A stretch of 7,816 nt of DNA. Origin: CAZAEL01 sp964484135 (GTDB lineage Bacteria > Elusimicrobiota > Elusimicrobia > FEN-1173). This document shows, piece by piece, positions 1 through 5,951 of this stretch. Where the stretch lies: contig CAZAEL010000072.1 of NCBI GenBank assembly GCA_964484135.1, positions 1 to 7,816 on the forward strand, given 5' to 3'. Position 1 is the stretch's first letter. Every line of letters starts with the position of its first letter. Both the position numbers and the translations under genes were made by a program. Below the pieces are notes generated by a model. The model searched no databases, had not been told where the DNA came from, and saw only the letters and a list, made by a program, of their open reading frames with translations.

Positions 1-1
1 A

Positions 2-24
2 TTTTCTTTCCCTCCCTTTCTTTT
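2..24. repeat. Perfect polypyrimidine mirror repeat (potential H-DNA/triplex)
   Basis: Twenty-three consecutive pyrimidines on the plus strand read the same forwards and backwards around the T at position 13: TTTTCTTTCCC at 2-12 is mirrored as CCCTTTCTTTT at 14-24. The symmetry stops exactly at 2 and 24, because A1 does not match G25. Mirror-symmetric homopyrimidine tracts are the classic sequences for intramolecular triplex (H-DNA). The symmetry is read directly; any structure in the cell is inference. Confidence 0.85.
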
Positions 25-45
25 GTGCGCCCAAAAGAAAGGGAG
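12..45. repeat. 14-bp perfect inverted repeat (hairpin)
   Basis: CTCCCTTTCTTTTG at 12-25 pairs perfectly with CAAAAGAAAGGGAG at 32-45 around a six-base loop at 26-31. It lies about 60 bases past the stop of the DUF481 gene. Neither strand has a T run just after the stem, so it is not a textbook intrinsic terminator. One arm is nearly all pyrimidine and the other nearly all purine, and it shares half of the mirror repeat at 2-24. It could be a dispersed intergenic repeat or an mRNA 3'-end structure. Confidence 0.8.
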
Positions 46-65
46 CCGGGGGTGCGGGGGGTGGG
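41..65 (+). other. Four-tract G-quadruplex motif
   Basis: The plus strand has four guanine runs of three or more bases: 41-43, 48-52, 56-61 and 63-65. The loops between them are four, three and one bases (AGCC, TGC and T). This fits the usual G3+N1-7 quadruplex pattern. It is in noncoding DNA downstream of the DUF481 gene, on the strand opposite to the genes, so a sense transcript would carry the C-rich complement. Chance formation is more likely in GC-rich DNA, but four tracts with loops this short in a noncoding stretch are notable. Confidence 0.6.
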
Positions 66-87
66 AAACCCCCGCAATCCGGGGTTT
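66..87 (-). repeat. Short 7-bp hairpin
   Basis: AAACCCC at 66-72 pairs with GGGGTTT at 81-87 around an eight-base loop. It lies immediately beyond, and overlaps by three bases, the hairpin at the DUF481 gene stop. There is no U run after it on the minus-strand transcript. It may extend a composite 3'-end structure. Confidence 0.5.
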
Positions 88-109
88 AAGGGGCCGGAGG
101 CCCCTTTAA
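85..109 (-). terminator. Hairpin at the DUF481 gene stop, possible terminator
   Basis: TTTAAGGGGCC at 85-95 and GGCCCCTTTAA at 99-109 form an 11-bp stem with one mismatch and a three-base loop. The stem contains the TAA stop codon of the DUF481 gene at 106-108. The position suits a transcript end, but the 3' side of the stem runs into UUAAACCCC, with no real U tract. It may stabilise the 3' end or act as a weak terminator. Confidence 0.45.
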
Positions 110-831
110 TAGTTAAAGATCAGCGCCGCCGCGGTCAGGGTGTCGTTCTTGCCGAAGCCCGGGGGCGGGAGCGCCACGTGCTTCCAGACGTAGGACACCT
201 TGAGGGACACGTGGGTGGACACCGACGCGGTGAGGGCCGTTTCCGTGTTCACGCGGAAGTCGTCGCCGTCCTCCATGTTGTGCAGGTATTCCGCGTCCTG
301 GGAGAAGACGGACGTGTCGCTGACGTTCCAGAGGTATTTGGAATAGGCCCGTCCGGAGCCGAAATCCACCCGGGGGGAGCGCACCCGCTGCTCGTTGACG
401 TAGCCGCCGCCGAGCTCCAGGAGCAGGCTCTGCCGGGGCGTCTTGACCAGCTCGCGGCCCAGGCCGAGGGAAGAGTCGATGCGGTTGGCCACGCCGGCGA
501 ACCGGTTCTTGTCCCAGCCGACCTTTTCGAAGGCGTAGTTGCGGTCGTCCAGCTTCCACTGCAGTTTTTCGTTGGCGAAATACTGCTCGGCCAGGACCAC
601 GTTCCGGCTCTGGGAGCCCAGGGCCCCGGCGTTGAGCTCAAAGGCGAGGCGCGTCCAGTCGTAACGGAACTCGTTGGAGGCCCCGATGGTGGTGGACTTG
701 GTGTTGCCGTTGGCGCTCAGGTACGTGACCTGGGCCTTTTCCTTCCATTTTTTCACGGGGGCCTCCTCGGCGCGGAGCGACAGGGCCGGGAACAGGACGA
801 GAAGCGACGCGAAGACGGCTGCGGTTTTCAT
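106..831 (-). CDS. DUF481 family outer-membrane beta-barrel protein
   Basis: The product is 241 residues and complete. Residues 1-21 are a signal peptide with a hydrophobic core and likely cleavage after LSLRA, so the mature protein would begin EEAP. The rest alternates polar and hydrophobic residues as in beta strands and ends in tyrosine, as outer-membrane barrels usually do. DUF481 signatures are visible: SANGNT near residue 40, VGWDKNRFAGVANR then GLGREL at about 104-128, and a final LPPPGFGKNDTLTAAA stretch at about 221-236. Family function is poorly defined; members such as YdiY are thought to be outer-membrane proteins, and no substrate can be inferred here. The ATG at 829-831 is chosen because the signal peptide starts there and GAGGAG lies six bases upstream. 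The frame stays open further upstream only across mscL in another phase. The gene follows mscL by 26 bases and is probably co-transcribed with it. Confidence 0.93.
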   Translation of the reverse strand: MKTAAVFASLLVLFPALSLRAEEAPVKKWKEKAQVTYLSANGNTKSTTIGASNEFRYDWTRLAFELNAGALGSQSRNVVLAEQYFANEKLQWKLDDRNYAFEKVGWDKNRFAGVANRIDSSLGLGRELVKTPRQSLLLELGGGYVNEQRVRSPRVDFGSGRAYSKYLWNVSDTSVFSQDAEYLHNMEDGDDFRVNTETALTASVSTHVSLKVSYVWKHVALPPPGFGKNDTLTAAALIFNY

Positions 832-837
832 GGGATT

Positions 838-843
838 CTCCTC
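838..843 (-). promoter_or_regulatory. Ribosome binding site for the DUF481 gene
   Basis: GAGGAG stands six bases before the ATG at 831 within the 26-base gap after mscL. It fixes the start at the signal-peptide methionine rather than further upstream in the open frame. Confidence 0.8.
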
Positions 844-854
844 TCCCCTTGAAA
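842..854 (-). repeat. 13-base leader repeat, copy 2
   Basis: TTTCAAGGGGAGA (minus strand) is identical to the sequence at 1284-1296. Each copy sits just upstream of a start codon, for the DUF481 gene and mscL respectively, and overlaps or adjoins the ribosome binding site. The purine half is expected of Shine-Dalgarno leaders, but the TTTCAA half is not. Confidence 0.6.
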
Positions 855-857
855 GGG

Positions 858-1271
<414 letters not shown>

Positions 1272-1275
1272 AGGA

Positions 1276-1282
1276 CCCTCTC
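1276..1282 (-). promoter_or_regulatory. Ribosome binding site for mscL
   Basis: GAGAGGG lies four bases before the ATG at 1271, with a second purine block (GGGGAG at 1285-1290) further upstream. The spacing favours the MGFMREF start over the internal methionine three codons later. Confidence 0.65.
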
Positions 1283-1283
1283 T

Positions 1284-1296
1284 TCTCCCCTTGAAA
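1284..1296 (-). repeat. 13-base leader repeat, copy 1
   Basis: This is TTTCAAGGGGAGA on the minus strand, identical to 842-854. It begins 3 bases after the 16-bp hairpin at 1300-1335 and runs into the mscL ribosome binding region. Confidence 0.6.
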
Positions 1297-1299
1297 CGC

Positions 1300-1335
1300 A
1301 AGCGGGGGCGGATTCACGCGAACCCGCCCCCGCTT
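1300..1335 (-). terminator. Long GC-rich hairpin between ppdK and mscL
   Basis: AAGCGGGGGCGG and CCGCCCCCGCTT form 12 perfect base pairs. In minus-strand RNA the inner bases GUUC and GAAU add four more pairs, one of them G-U, and close a GCGU tetraloop, giving a 16-bp stem. In plus-strand RNA the G-U position would be an A-C mismatch, so the structure favours the minus transcript, the coding direction. Only GCGUUUC follows the stem, so the U tract of a classical terminator is weak. It could end the ppdK transcript, stabilise its 3' end or structure the mscL leader. Confidence 0.55.
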
Positions 1336-1349
1336 TTGTGGAATCTCCA

Positions 1350-1370
1350 TCCCCGCCGCGCGGGCGGGGA
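1350..1370 (-). repeat. 8-bp hairpin downstream of ppdK
   Basis: TCCCCGCC at 1350-1357 pairs with GGCGGGGA at 1363-1370 around a five-base loop. It is the middle of three consecutive hairpins in the 115-base gap after ppdK. Confidence 0.5.
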
Positions 1371-1373
1371 ACC

Positions 1374-1386
1374 GGCGGAAACCGCC
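1374..1386 (-). repeat. 5-bp hairpin directly after the ppdK stop
   Basis: GGCGG at 1374-1378 pairs with CCGCC at 1382-1386 around a three-base loop, abutting the TAA stop of ppdK. On its own it is unremarkable in GC-rich DNA; it is listed because it starts the series of three hairpins. Confidence 0.35.
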
Positions 1387-4095
1387 TTACTTCGAAGTGT
1401 AGCTTTTGCCCGTCTTGGCCTCGATCACGGCCTGGGCCGCGGCCAAACGCGCCACCGGCACCCGGTACGGGCTGGCGGAGACGTAGTTGAGGCCGGTGCG
1501 GTGGCAGAACTTGACCGACGCCGGGTCGCCGCCGTGCTCGCCGCAGATGCCGCACTTCAGGTCCTTGCGGACTTTGCGGCCCTCGGCCACGGCCATCTGC
1601 ATGAGGCGGCCCACCCCGGTTTGGTCCAGGGTCTGGAAGGGGTCGTCCGTGAAGATTTTCTTGTCCAGGTACACCTTGGTGAACTTGCCCGCGTCGTCCC
1701 GGGAGAAGCCCAGGGTCATCTGGGTGAGGTCGTTGGTGCCGAAGCTGAAGAACTCCGCCTCGGCGGCGATCTCGCCCGCGGTCAGGGCGGCGCGCGGCAC
1801 CTCGATCATGGTGCCGAGCATGTATTTCACCTTCACGCCCGTCTCCTTGGCGACCTCGTCGGCCACCCGGCGCACGAGCGCGGTCTGGTCCTTGAGCTCC
1901 TTGACGTTCCCCACCAGCGGGATCATGATCTCGGGCATGACGTTCACGCCCTCTTTCTTGAGCTCGGCCGCGGCCAGGAGGATGGCGCGGGCCTGCATCT
2001 CCGTGATCTCGGGATACGTGATGCCGAGCCGGCAGCCCCGGTGCCCCAGCATGGGGTTGAACTCGTGCAGCTCGTGGGTCTTCTGCATGATCTTGTCCGC
2101 CGGGATGCCGATCTTGCGGGAGAGCTCCTCCGCGTCCTCGTGGGTCTTGGGCAGGAACTCGTGCAGGGGCGGGTCCAGGGTGCGGATGGTCACGCCGTAG
2201 CCCTTCATCTCCTTCAAGAGCCCTTTGAAGTCCTCCTTCTGGAAGGGCAGGAGCTTGTCCAGGGCCCGGCGGCGGGAAGCTTCGTCGTCGGCCAGGATCA
2301 TCTCCTGCATGTAGGGCAGGCGCTCCGGCGCGAAGAACATGTGCTCCGTGCGGCAGAGGCCGATGCCTTCCGCGCCCAGGGCCCGGGCCATCTTGGCGTC
2401 CCGCGGGATGTCCGCGTTGGCGCGCACGCCGATTTTCCTGACGGCGTCGGCCCAGCCCATGACGGTCTGGAAATAGTCGTACAGGGGCGCCTCTTTTTTG
2501 TCCAGCTCGCCCCGCAGGACGCGCACCACATCGGAAGGAAGGGTCGGGACCTGGCCGGTGATGACCTCGCCGGTGAAGCCGTCGATGGAGAGGTAGTCCC
2601 CCTCCCGGAGGGTGGTGCCGTTGACGGACACCGTGCCCCGCTCTTCGTCGATCTTGAGGGCGCCCGCGCCCACCACGCAGGGCTTGCCCATGCCGCGGGC
2701 CACCACGGCCGCGTGGCTGGTGCGCCCGCCGATGGCGGTGAGGATGCCTTCGGCCACCACCATGCCCTCGATGTCGTCGGGGTTGGTTTCGGGCCGCACG
2801 AGGACCGTGGGGCCGTGCTTGGCCATCTCCACGGCCTTTTCCGCGGTGAAGGCGATCTTGCCCGCGGCCGCGCCGGGGCCCGCGTCGATGCCCTTGGTCA
2901 GGAGCCGTCCGCCCTTGACCGCGTTGCCCTTTTCCTTGCCGTCGAACACCGGGGCCAGGAGCTGGGCGATCTGGTCCGGCTCGATGCGGAGCAGGGCCTC
3001 TTCCTTGGTGATGAGCTTTTCCTTCACCATGTCCACGGCCACGCGCACGGCCGCGATGCCGGTGCGTTTGCCCGTGCGGGTCTGCAGCATGAAGAGCCGG
3101 CCCTTCTCGATGGTGAACTCGAAGTCCTGCATGTCGCGGTAGTGTTTCTCCAGGCGGGAGGTGATGTCCCGGAGCTGTTTGTACACCGCGGGCATGTCCT
3201 TGTTCAGCTCGGCGATGGGTTTGGGGGTGCGGATGCCGGCCACCACGTCCTCGCCCTGGGCGTTGGTGAGGTATTCGCCGAAGAAGACCTTCTCGCCGGA
3301 GGAGGGGTTGCGGGTGAAGCCCACGCCCGTGCCGGAGTCGTTGCCCATGTTGCCGAACACCATGGCCTGGACGTTGACGGCGGTGCCCAGGTCGTCGGGG
3401 ATCTTGTTGAGGCGGCGGTAGGTGATGGCGCGGGTGTTGTTCCAGCTCTTGAACACGGCGTCGCGGGCCGCGTCGAGCTGCTTGTGGGGGTCCTGGGGGA
3501 AGTCCTGGCCGGTCTTCCGCCGCACCAGGTCCTTGTAGAGCTGGACGACCTCCTTGAGGTCGTTGACGTTGAGGTCCGTGTCCAGGTGCACGCCCTTCTT
3601 GTGCTTGACGGACTCCAGCACCTTCTCAAACTCGTTCTTTTCGATCTCAAGCACCACGTTGCTGAACATCTGGATGAAGCGGCGGTACGCGTCCCAGGCG
3701 AAACGGTCGTTGCCCGTCTTTTTGGCCAGCCCTTCCACGGCCTGGTCGTTGAGGCCCAGGTTGAGGATGGTGTCCATCATGCCGGGCATGGAGAACTTGG
3801 CGCCGGAGCGGACGGAGACGAGGAGCGGGTCCTCGGTGGAGCCGAATCTCTTGCCCAGGGCCTTTTCCAGCTTGGCGATGCCTTCCTTGTATTGGGCCGC
3901 GAACTCCTTGGGCAGTTTTTTGCCGTTGGCGTAGTAGTAACGGCAGGTGTCGGTGGTGATGGTGAAGCCCGGAGGCACGGGCACCCCCGCCTTGGACATG
4001 CCCGCCAGGCCCGCGCCTTTGCCGCCCAACAGGTCCTTCTGGGTGCCGCTGCCTTCCGCCTTGCCGTTGCCAAAGAAATACACGTATTTCGCCAT
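1387..4095 (-). CDS. ppdK: Pyruvate, phosphate dikinase
   Basis: This complete 902-residue enzyme interconverts ATP, phosphate and pyruvate with AMP, pyrophosphate and phosphoenolpyruvate. In bacteria it acts in the cytoplasm, in PEP formation or in pyrophosphate-dependent glycolysis. The N-terminal ATP-binding part (about 1-340) includes GGKGAGLAGM at 24-33. The swivelling domain has GGRTSHAAVVAR, with the phosphocarrier His461. The C-terminal PEP/pyruvate barrel (about 530-902) shows RTEH (582-585), Arg638 in RTLDPPLHEF, GHRGCRLG (684-691), TMIEVPRA (762-769), TNDLTQ (787-792) and catalytic Cys851 in CGEHGGDP. All expected catalytic residues are present and the length is normal for the family. 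The ATG at 4095 has AAGGAG ten bases upstream, and MAKYVYFFG is a typical start. Thr459, next to the His, is the residue type modified by PPDK regulatory protein in plants and some bacteria; no such gene is in the window. Its own promoter probably lies in the 154-base gap after motB. Confidence 0.98.
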   Translation of the reverse strand: MAKYVYFFGNGKAEGSGTQKDLLGGKGAGLAGMSKAGVPVPPGFTITTDTCRYYYANGKKLPKEFAAQYKEGIAKLEKALGKRFGSTEDPLLVSVRSGAKFSMPGMMDTILNLGLNDQAVEGLAKKTGNDRFAWDAYRRFIQMFSNVVLEIEKNEFEKVLESVKHKKGVHLDTDLNVNDLKEVVQLYKDLVRRKTGQDFPQDPHKQLDAARDAVFKSWNNTRAITYRRLNKIPDDLGTAVNVQAMVFGNMGNDSGTGVGFTRNPSSGEKVFFGEYLTNAQGEDVVAGIRTPKPIAELNKDMPAVYKQLRDITSRLEKHYRDMQDFEFTIEKGRLFMLQTRTGKRTGIAAVRVAVDMVKEKLITKEEALLRIEPDQIAQLLAPVFDGKEKGNAVKGGRLLTKGIDAGPGAAAGKIAFTAEKAVEMAKHGPTVLVRPETNPDDIEGMVVAEGILTAIGGRTSHAAVVARGMGKPCVVGAGALKIDEERGTVSVNGTTLREGDYLSIDGFTGEVITGQVPTLPSDVVRVLRGELDKKEAPLYDYFQTVMGWADAVRKIGVRANADIPRDAKMARALGAEGIGLCRTEHMFFAPERLPYMQEMILADDEASRRRALDKLLPFQKEDFKGLLKEMKGYGVTIRTLDPPLHEFLPKTHEDAEELSRKIGIPADKIMQKTHELHEFNPMLGHRGCRLGITYPEITEMQARAILLAAAELKKEGVNVMPEIMIPLVGNVKELKDQTALVRRVADEVAKETGVKVKYMLGTMIEVPRAALTAGEIAAEAEFFSFGTNDLTQMTLGFSRDDAGKFTKVYLDKKIFTDDPFQTLDQTGVGRLMQMAVAEGRKVRKDLKCGICGEHGGDPASVKFCHRTGLNYVSASPYRVPVARLAAAQAVIEAKTGKSYTSK

Positions 4096-4105
4096 TTTTG
4101 TGGGA

Positions 4106-4114
4106 CTCCTTTTT
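4106..4114 (-). promoter_or_regulatory. Ribosome binding site for ppdK
   Basis: AAAAAGGAG lies ten bases before the ATG at 4095, in an A-rich leader that stands out from the GC-rich surroundings. Both the strength of the match and the AT-rich context suggest efficient translation. Confidence 0.8.
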
Positions 4115-4197
4115 AAGTTGAATAAAAATGAAGACTTGCGAGGGGGCTGGCTGAACAGGGGAAAAGCCTGAAGCCGGTCCTGCCTGCGGAAGACCCT

Positions 4198-4226
4198 ATT
4201 TTACCTTATTTCGGGGGTGTTTGGAA
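4198..4226 (-). promoter_or_regulatory. Candidate sigma70-type promoter for ppdK
   Basis: On the minus strand TAAAAT (4198-4203, five of six to TATAAT) is preceded 17 bases upstream by TTCCAA (4221-4226, three of six to TTGACA). It lies in the only AT-rich part of the motB-ppdK gap, about 100 bases before the ppdK start. The -35 is weak, so the call rests mainly on the -10 and the location. The rest of the 154-base gap (4096-4249) shows no gene and no riboswitch that I recognise. Confidence 0.4.
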
Positions 4227-4228
4227 CA

Positions 4229-4277
4229 GGGGGCCGGAAAAAGGGGCGGTTACTGTTCGGCCGGTTTTTCGGCCCCC
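4229..4277 (-). repeat. Bulged 13-bp inverted repeat spanning the motB stop
   Basis: GGGGGCCGGAAAAA at 4229-4242 faces TTTTTCGGCCCCC at 4265-4277. They pair over 13 bp with one bulged base and a 22-base loop that contains the motB stop codon. The upstream arm lies inside the last motB codons. In minus-strand RNA a U5 run lies in the 3' arm rather than after it. The smaller stem GGCCG/CGGCC within the left part competes with it. It may mark the end of the motility transcript or protect its 3' end. Confidence 0.5.
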
Positions 4278-4894
4278 GGGGGAGGGGTGTTCTTGACGAA
4301 GAAGACCACCCGGCGGTTCTGGGAACGGTTTTCCGGGGTGTCGTTGGGCGCGATGGGGCGGTATTCGCCGTACCCCACGGCCGAGATGTGGCGGGGGTTG
4401 AACTGGGTGTTTTGCACCAGGTATCGGACCACGCTGGTGGCCCGGGCCGTGGACAGCTCCCAGTTGGAGGCGTAGACCCGGGCGGTGGGGACGTTGTCCG
4501 TGTGGCCCTCCACCAGGATTTCGTGCTTGTCGGACAGCTTTTTGAGCGTGGGGCCCACCTTGTCCAAAATGTTCGCCATCTGGGGGCTCAAATCGGCCTT
4601 GCCGCTCTCGAAGAAGACCCGCTGGCCCTGCTCGTTGAGGGTGATGTACATCCCCTCCTTGGTCACCTTGACCTCGCCCTTGAGCTTTTCCTCCTGGATG
4701 ACCCGCTCGATCTCCTTCTTGGCCTGCTGGACCTGCTTGCTGAGGGCCGCGGACAGGGCGTACATGATGACGAAAAAGCAGACCAGCTCCGTCATGAGGT
4801 CCGCGTAGTTGACCAGCCAGGGCGGCGCCGGGTGGCCGATCTGGGAGACCCGGGGGTCGTCTTCGTCTATAACGTTGCGGGGTTTGAGGGCCAT
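4250..4894 (-). CDS. motB: Flagellar stator protein MotB (short form)
   Basis: This 214-residue protein is the peptidoglycan-anchoring half of the MotA/MotB stator, which conducts ions to turn the flagellum. A short cytoplasmic N terminus leads to one membrane helix (about 26-51), WLVNYADLMTELVCFFVIMY, containing the ion-binding Asp32. The OmpA-like peptidoglycan-binding domain has VEGHTDNVP (128-136), NWELSTARA (144-152) and GYGEYRP followed by NRSQNRRV (174-196). The stretch between membrane helix and OmpA domain is unusually short, and the tail is Pro-rich. Glu36 lies one helical turn after Asp32, and Cys39 matches the cysteine of the PomB-type CFFV motif. The start follows the motA stop by 15 bases with no well-placed Shine-Dalgarno (only AAAGG abutting the ATG), so translation is probably coupled to motA. 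It is surely an OmpA/MotB protein; ion type is open. Confidence 0.93.
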   Translation of the reverse strand: MALKPRNVIDEDDPRVSQIGHPAPPWLVNYADLMTELVCFFVIMYALSAALSKQVQQAKKEIERVIQEEKLKGEVKVTKEGMYITLNEQGQRVFFESGKADLSPQMANILDKVGPTLKKLSDKHEILVEGHTDNVPTARVYASNWELSTARATSVVRYLVQNTQFNPRHISAVGYGEYRPIAPNDTPENRSQNRRVVFFVKNTPPPGAEKPAEQ

Positions 4895-4909
4895 GCCTTT
4901 GGCGAGGCG

Positions 4910-5698
4910 TCAGCGGACGAGGGGCTGACCTCCGACCCCGGCGCGTTTGGAGGGCTCCAGGTACGCCTTGAGGTTGGCCTCCACCAGGCTGGGGGTGGCG
5001 CCGCTCTGGATGAGCAGGACGCCGCGGATGATGATCTCCTTGACCAGAAGTTCTTCCTCGGAACGGCGGTGGAGTTTTCCCGCCATGGGGAGAAAAAGCA
5101 AATAACCGGCCCCGAGGCCGAAGAAGGCCGCGGCCAGGGCCAGGGCCATGCGGCGGGGGACCTGCTCCACGTCGGAAATGGTGTTGAGCATGAGGATCAT
5201 GCCCATGACCGTGCCGATGATGCCGAAGGCCGGCGCGTAGGTGCCCAGGGCGTTGAAGATCTCCCGGCCGACCTTGTGGCGCTCGCGGATGAAGCCGATC
5301 TCGGTCTCGAGCATGTTGCGGATGAATTCCTGGTCGGAACCGTCGATGACGAGCTGGAGGGCGCGCTTCAAGAAATCGTCGTTCAGGTTCTTGACGTCGG
5401 TCTCCAGGGCCAGGAACCCGTCCCGCTTGGCCTTCTGGCTCAGGGTCACGAAGGTGCCGACCAATTGGGAGGTGTCCTCGCCCGTGGAGGAGAGCACCTT
5501 GCGCAGCACGCGGGTCAGGCCCAGGACCTGCTTGAGGTCGTAGTTGACCAGCAGGGCGCAGAAGGTCCCGCCCATGACGATGAGGAAGGCCTCCACGTTG
5601 ATGAAGGGCGTCAGGCCGGCCAGGCCCTCGTGCCAGGTGATGGCGCGGACGGTCATGCCGATGAACAGGATGATTCCCAGGATGGTGGCTATATCCAT
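4910..5698 (-). CDS. motA: Flagellar stator protein MotA
   Basis: This 262-residue inner-membrane protein surrounds MotB and pushes on the rotor (FliG) as ions flow. Four membrane helices are visible: about 2-18, 36-53, 150-172 and 186-208. The cytoplasmic loop contains AKRDGFLALE (90-99), matching the family's conserved Arg and Glu that contact FliG. TM3 has the signature YAPAFGIIGTVMGMI with Pro156, and TM4 ends with Pro204 in FLPMAGKL; both prolines are family hallmarks. The MDIATILG start is typical, and GAGGAG lies six bases upstream, overlapping the flbD stop. It sits between flbD (10-base gap) and motB (15-base gap) in one operon. TM3 carries Thr163, but the TM4 position that is Thr-Thr in PomA-type sodium stators is Ala-Ala (190-191). 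Confidence 0.96.
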   Translation of the reverse strand: MDIATILGIILFIGMTVRAITWHEGLAGLTPFINVEAFLIVMGGTFCALLVNYDLKQVLGLTRVLRKVLSSTGEDTSQLVGTFVTLSQKAKRDGFLALETDVKNLNDDFLKRALQLVIDGSDQEFIRNMLETEIGFIRERHKVGREIFNALGTYAPAFGIIGTVMGMILMLNTISDVEQVPRRMALALAAAFFGLGAGYLLFLPMAGKLHRRSEEELLVKEIIIRGVLLIQSGATPSLVEANLKAYLEPSKRAGVGGQPLVR

Positions 5699-5704
5699 TT
5701 AGGA

Positions 5705-5710
5705 CTCCTC
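5705..5710 (-). promoter_or_regulatory. Ribosome binding site for motA overlapping the flbD stop
   Basis: GAGGAG lies six bases before the motA ATG and its first bases are part of the flbD TGA stop (TGAGGAG). The overlap suggests coupled translation of flbD and motA. The same AGGAGTCC core occurs before ppdK. Confidence 0.75.
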
Positions 5711-5933
5711 ATTTGCGGACGAACCCCTCGATGGGGTTGGGCGTTTTGCCGCCGGAGTACACCTTTTTGCGGTATTCGATGACCCTCTCGGTCACCTCGT
5801 CCACCGATTCCTTGACCACCAGGCGGTTGCCCGTGGCCAGGGAGATGGCGGTGTCCGGGATGGCCTCGACCAGCTCGATCAGCTCCGGGTTGACCGAGAT
5901 TTCGGCTCCGTTCAGGCGGTGCAGTTTGATCAA
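5709..5933 (-). CDS. flbD: FlbD/SwrD family flagellar protein
   Basis: This small protein of 74 residues is recognised from MIKLHRLNGAEISVNPELIE at the N terminus, then PDTAISL (26-32), NRLVVKESVDEV and VIEYRKKVY. This is essentially the whole FlbD/SwrD family sequence. In Bacillus subtilis SwrD raises flagellar power through the stators, which fits its place directly before motA and motB. The start is TTG at 5931-5933. It is supported by conservation of the MIKL N terminus and by GAGG seven bases upstream; no ATG or GTG in frame is better placed. It is the first gene of the flbD-motA-motB unit, with a promoter candidate about 20 bases upstream. The C-terminal tail after YRKKVY (about 16 residues) is a little longer and not clearly conserved. 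Confidence 0.93.
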   Translation of the reverse strand: MIKLHRLNGAEISVNPELIELVEAIPDTAISLATGNRLVVKESVDEVTERVIEYRKKVYSGGKTPNPIEGFVRK

Positions 5934-5940
5934 AAGAAGG

Positions 5941-5944
5941 CCTC
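5941..5944 (-). promoter_or_regulatory. Ribosome binding site supporting the flbD TTG start
   Basis: GAGG lies seven bases before the TTG start codon. A rare start codon with a short Shine-Dalgarno suggests modest translation of flbD compared with motA, whose site is stronger. Confidence 0.6.
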
Positions 5945-5951
5945 GTTGAAA

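Noticed and set aside
25..852. A 275-codon open frame on the plus strand opposite the DUF481 gene
   Set aside because: Shadow of the DUF481 gene, which has a signal peptide, family motifs and a ribosome binding site on the other strand. The start would also fall inside the hairpin tract.
4096..4249. Possible riboswitch or small RNA in the motB-ppdK gap
   Set aside because: I could not find a known conserved core or a convincing fold. A nine-base repeat (CCCCTGTTC on the minus strand, twice) is too short to support a claim.
4217..5782. A 521-codon open frame on the plus strand opposite motB and motA
   Set aside because: Same cause as for ppdK: MotA and MotB are clear on the minus strand, and the plus-strand product has biased composition and no motif.
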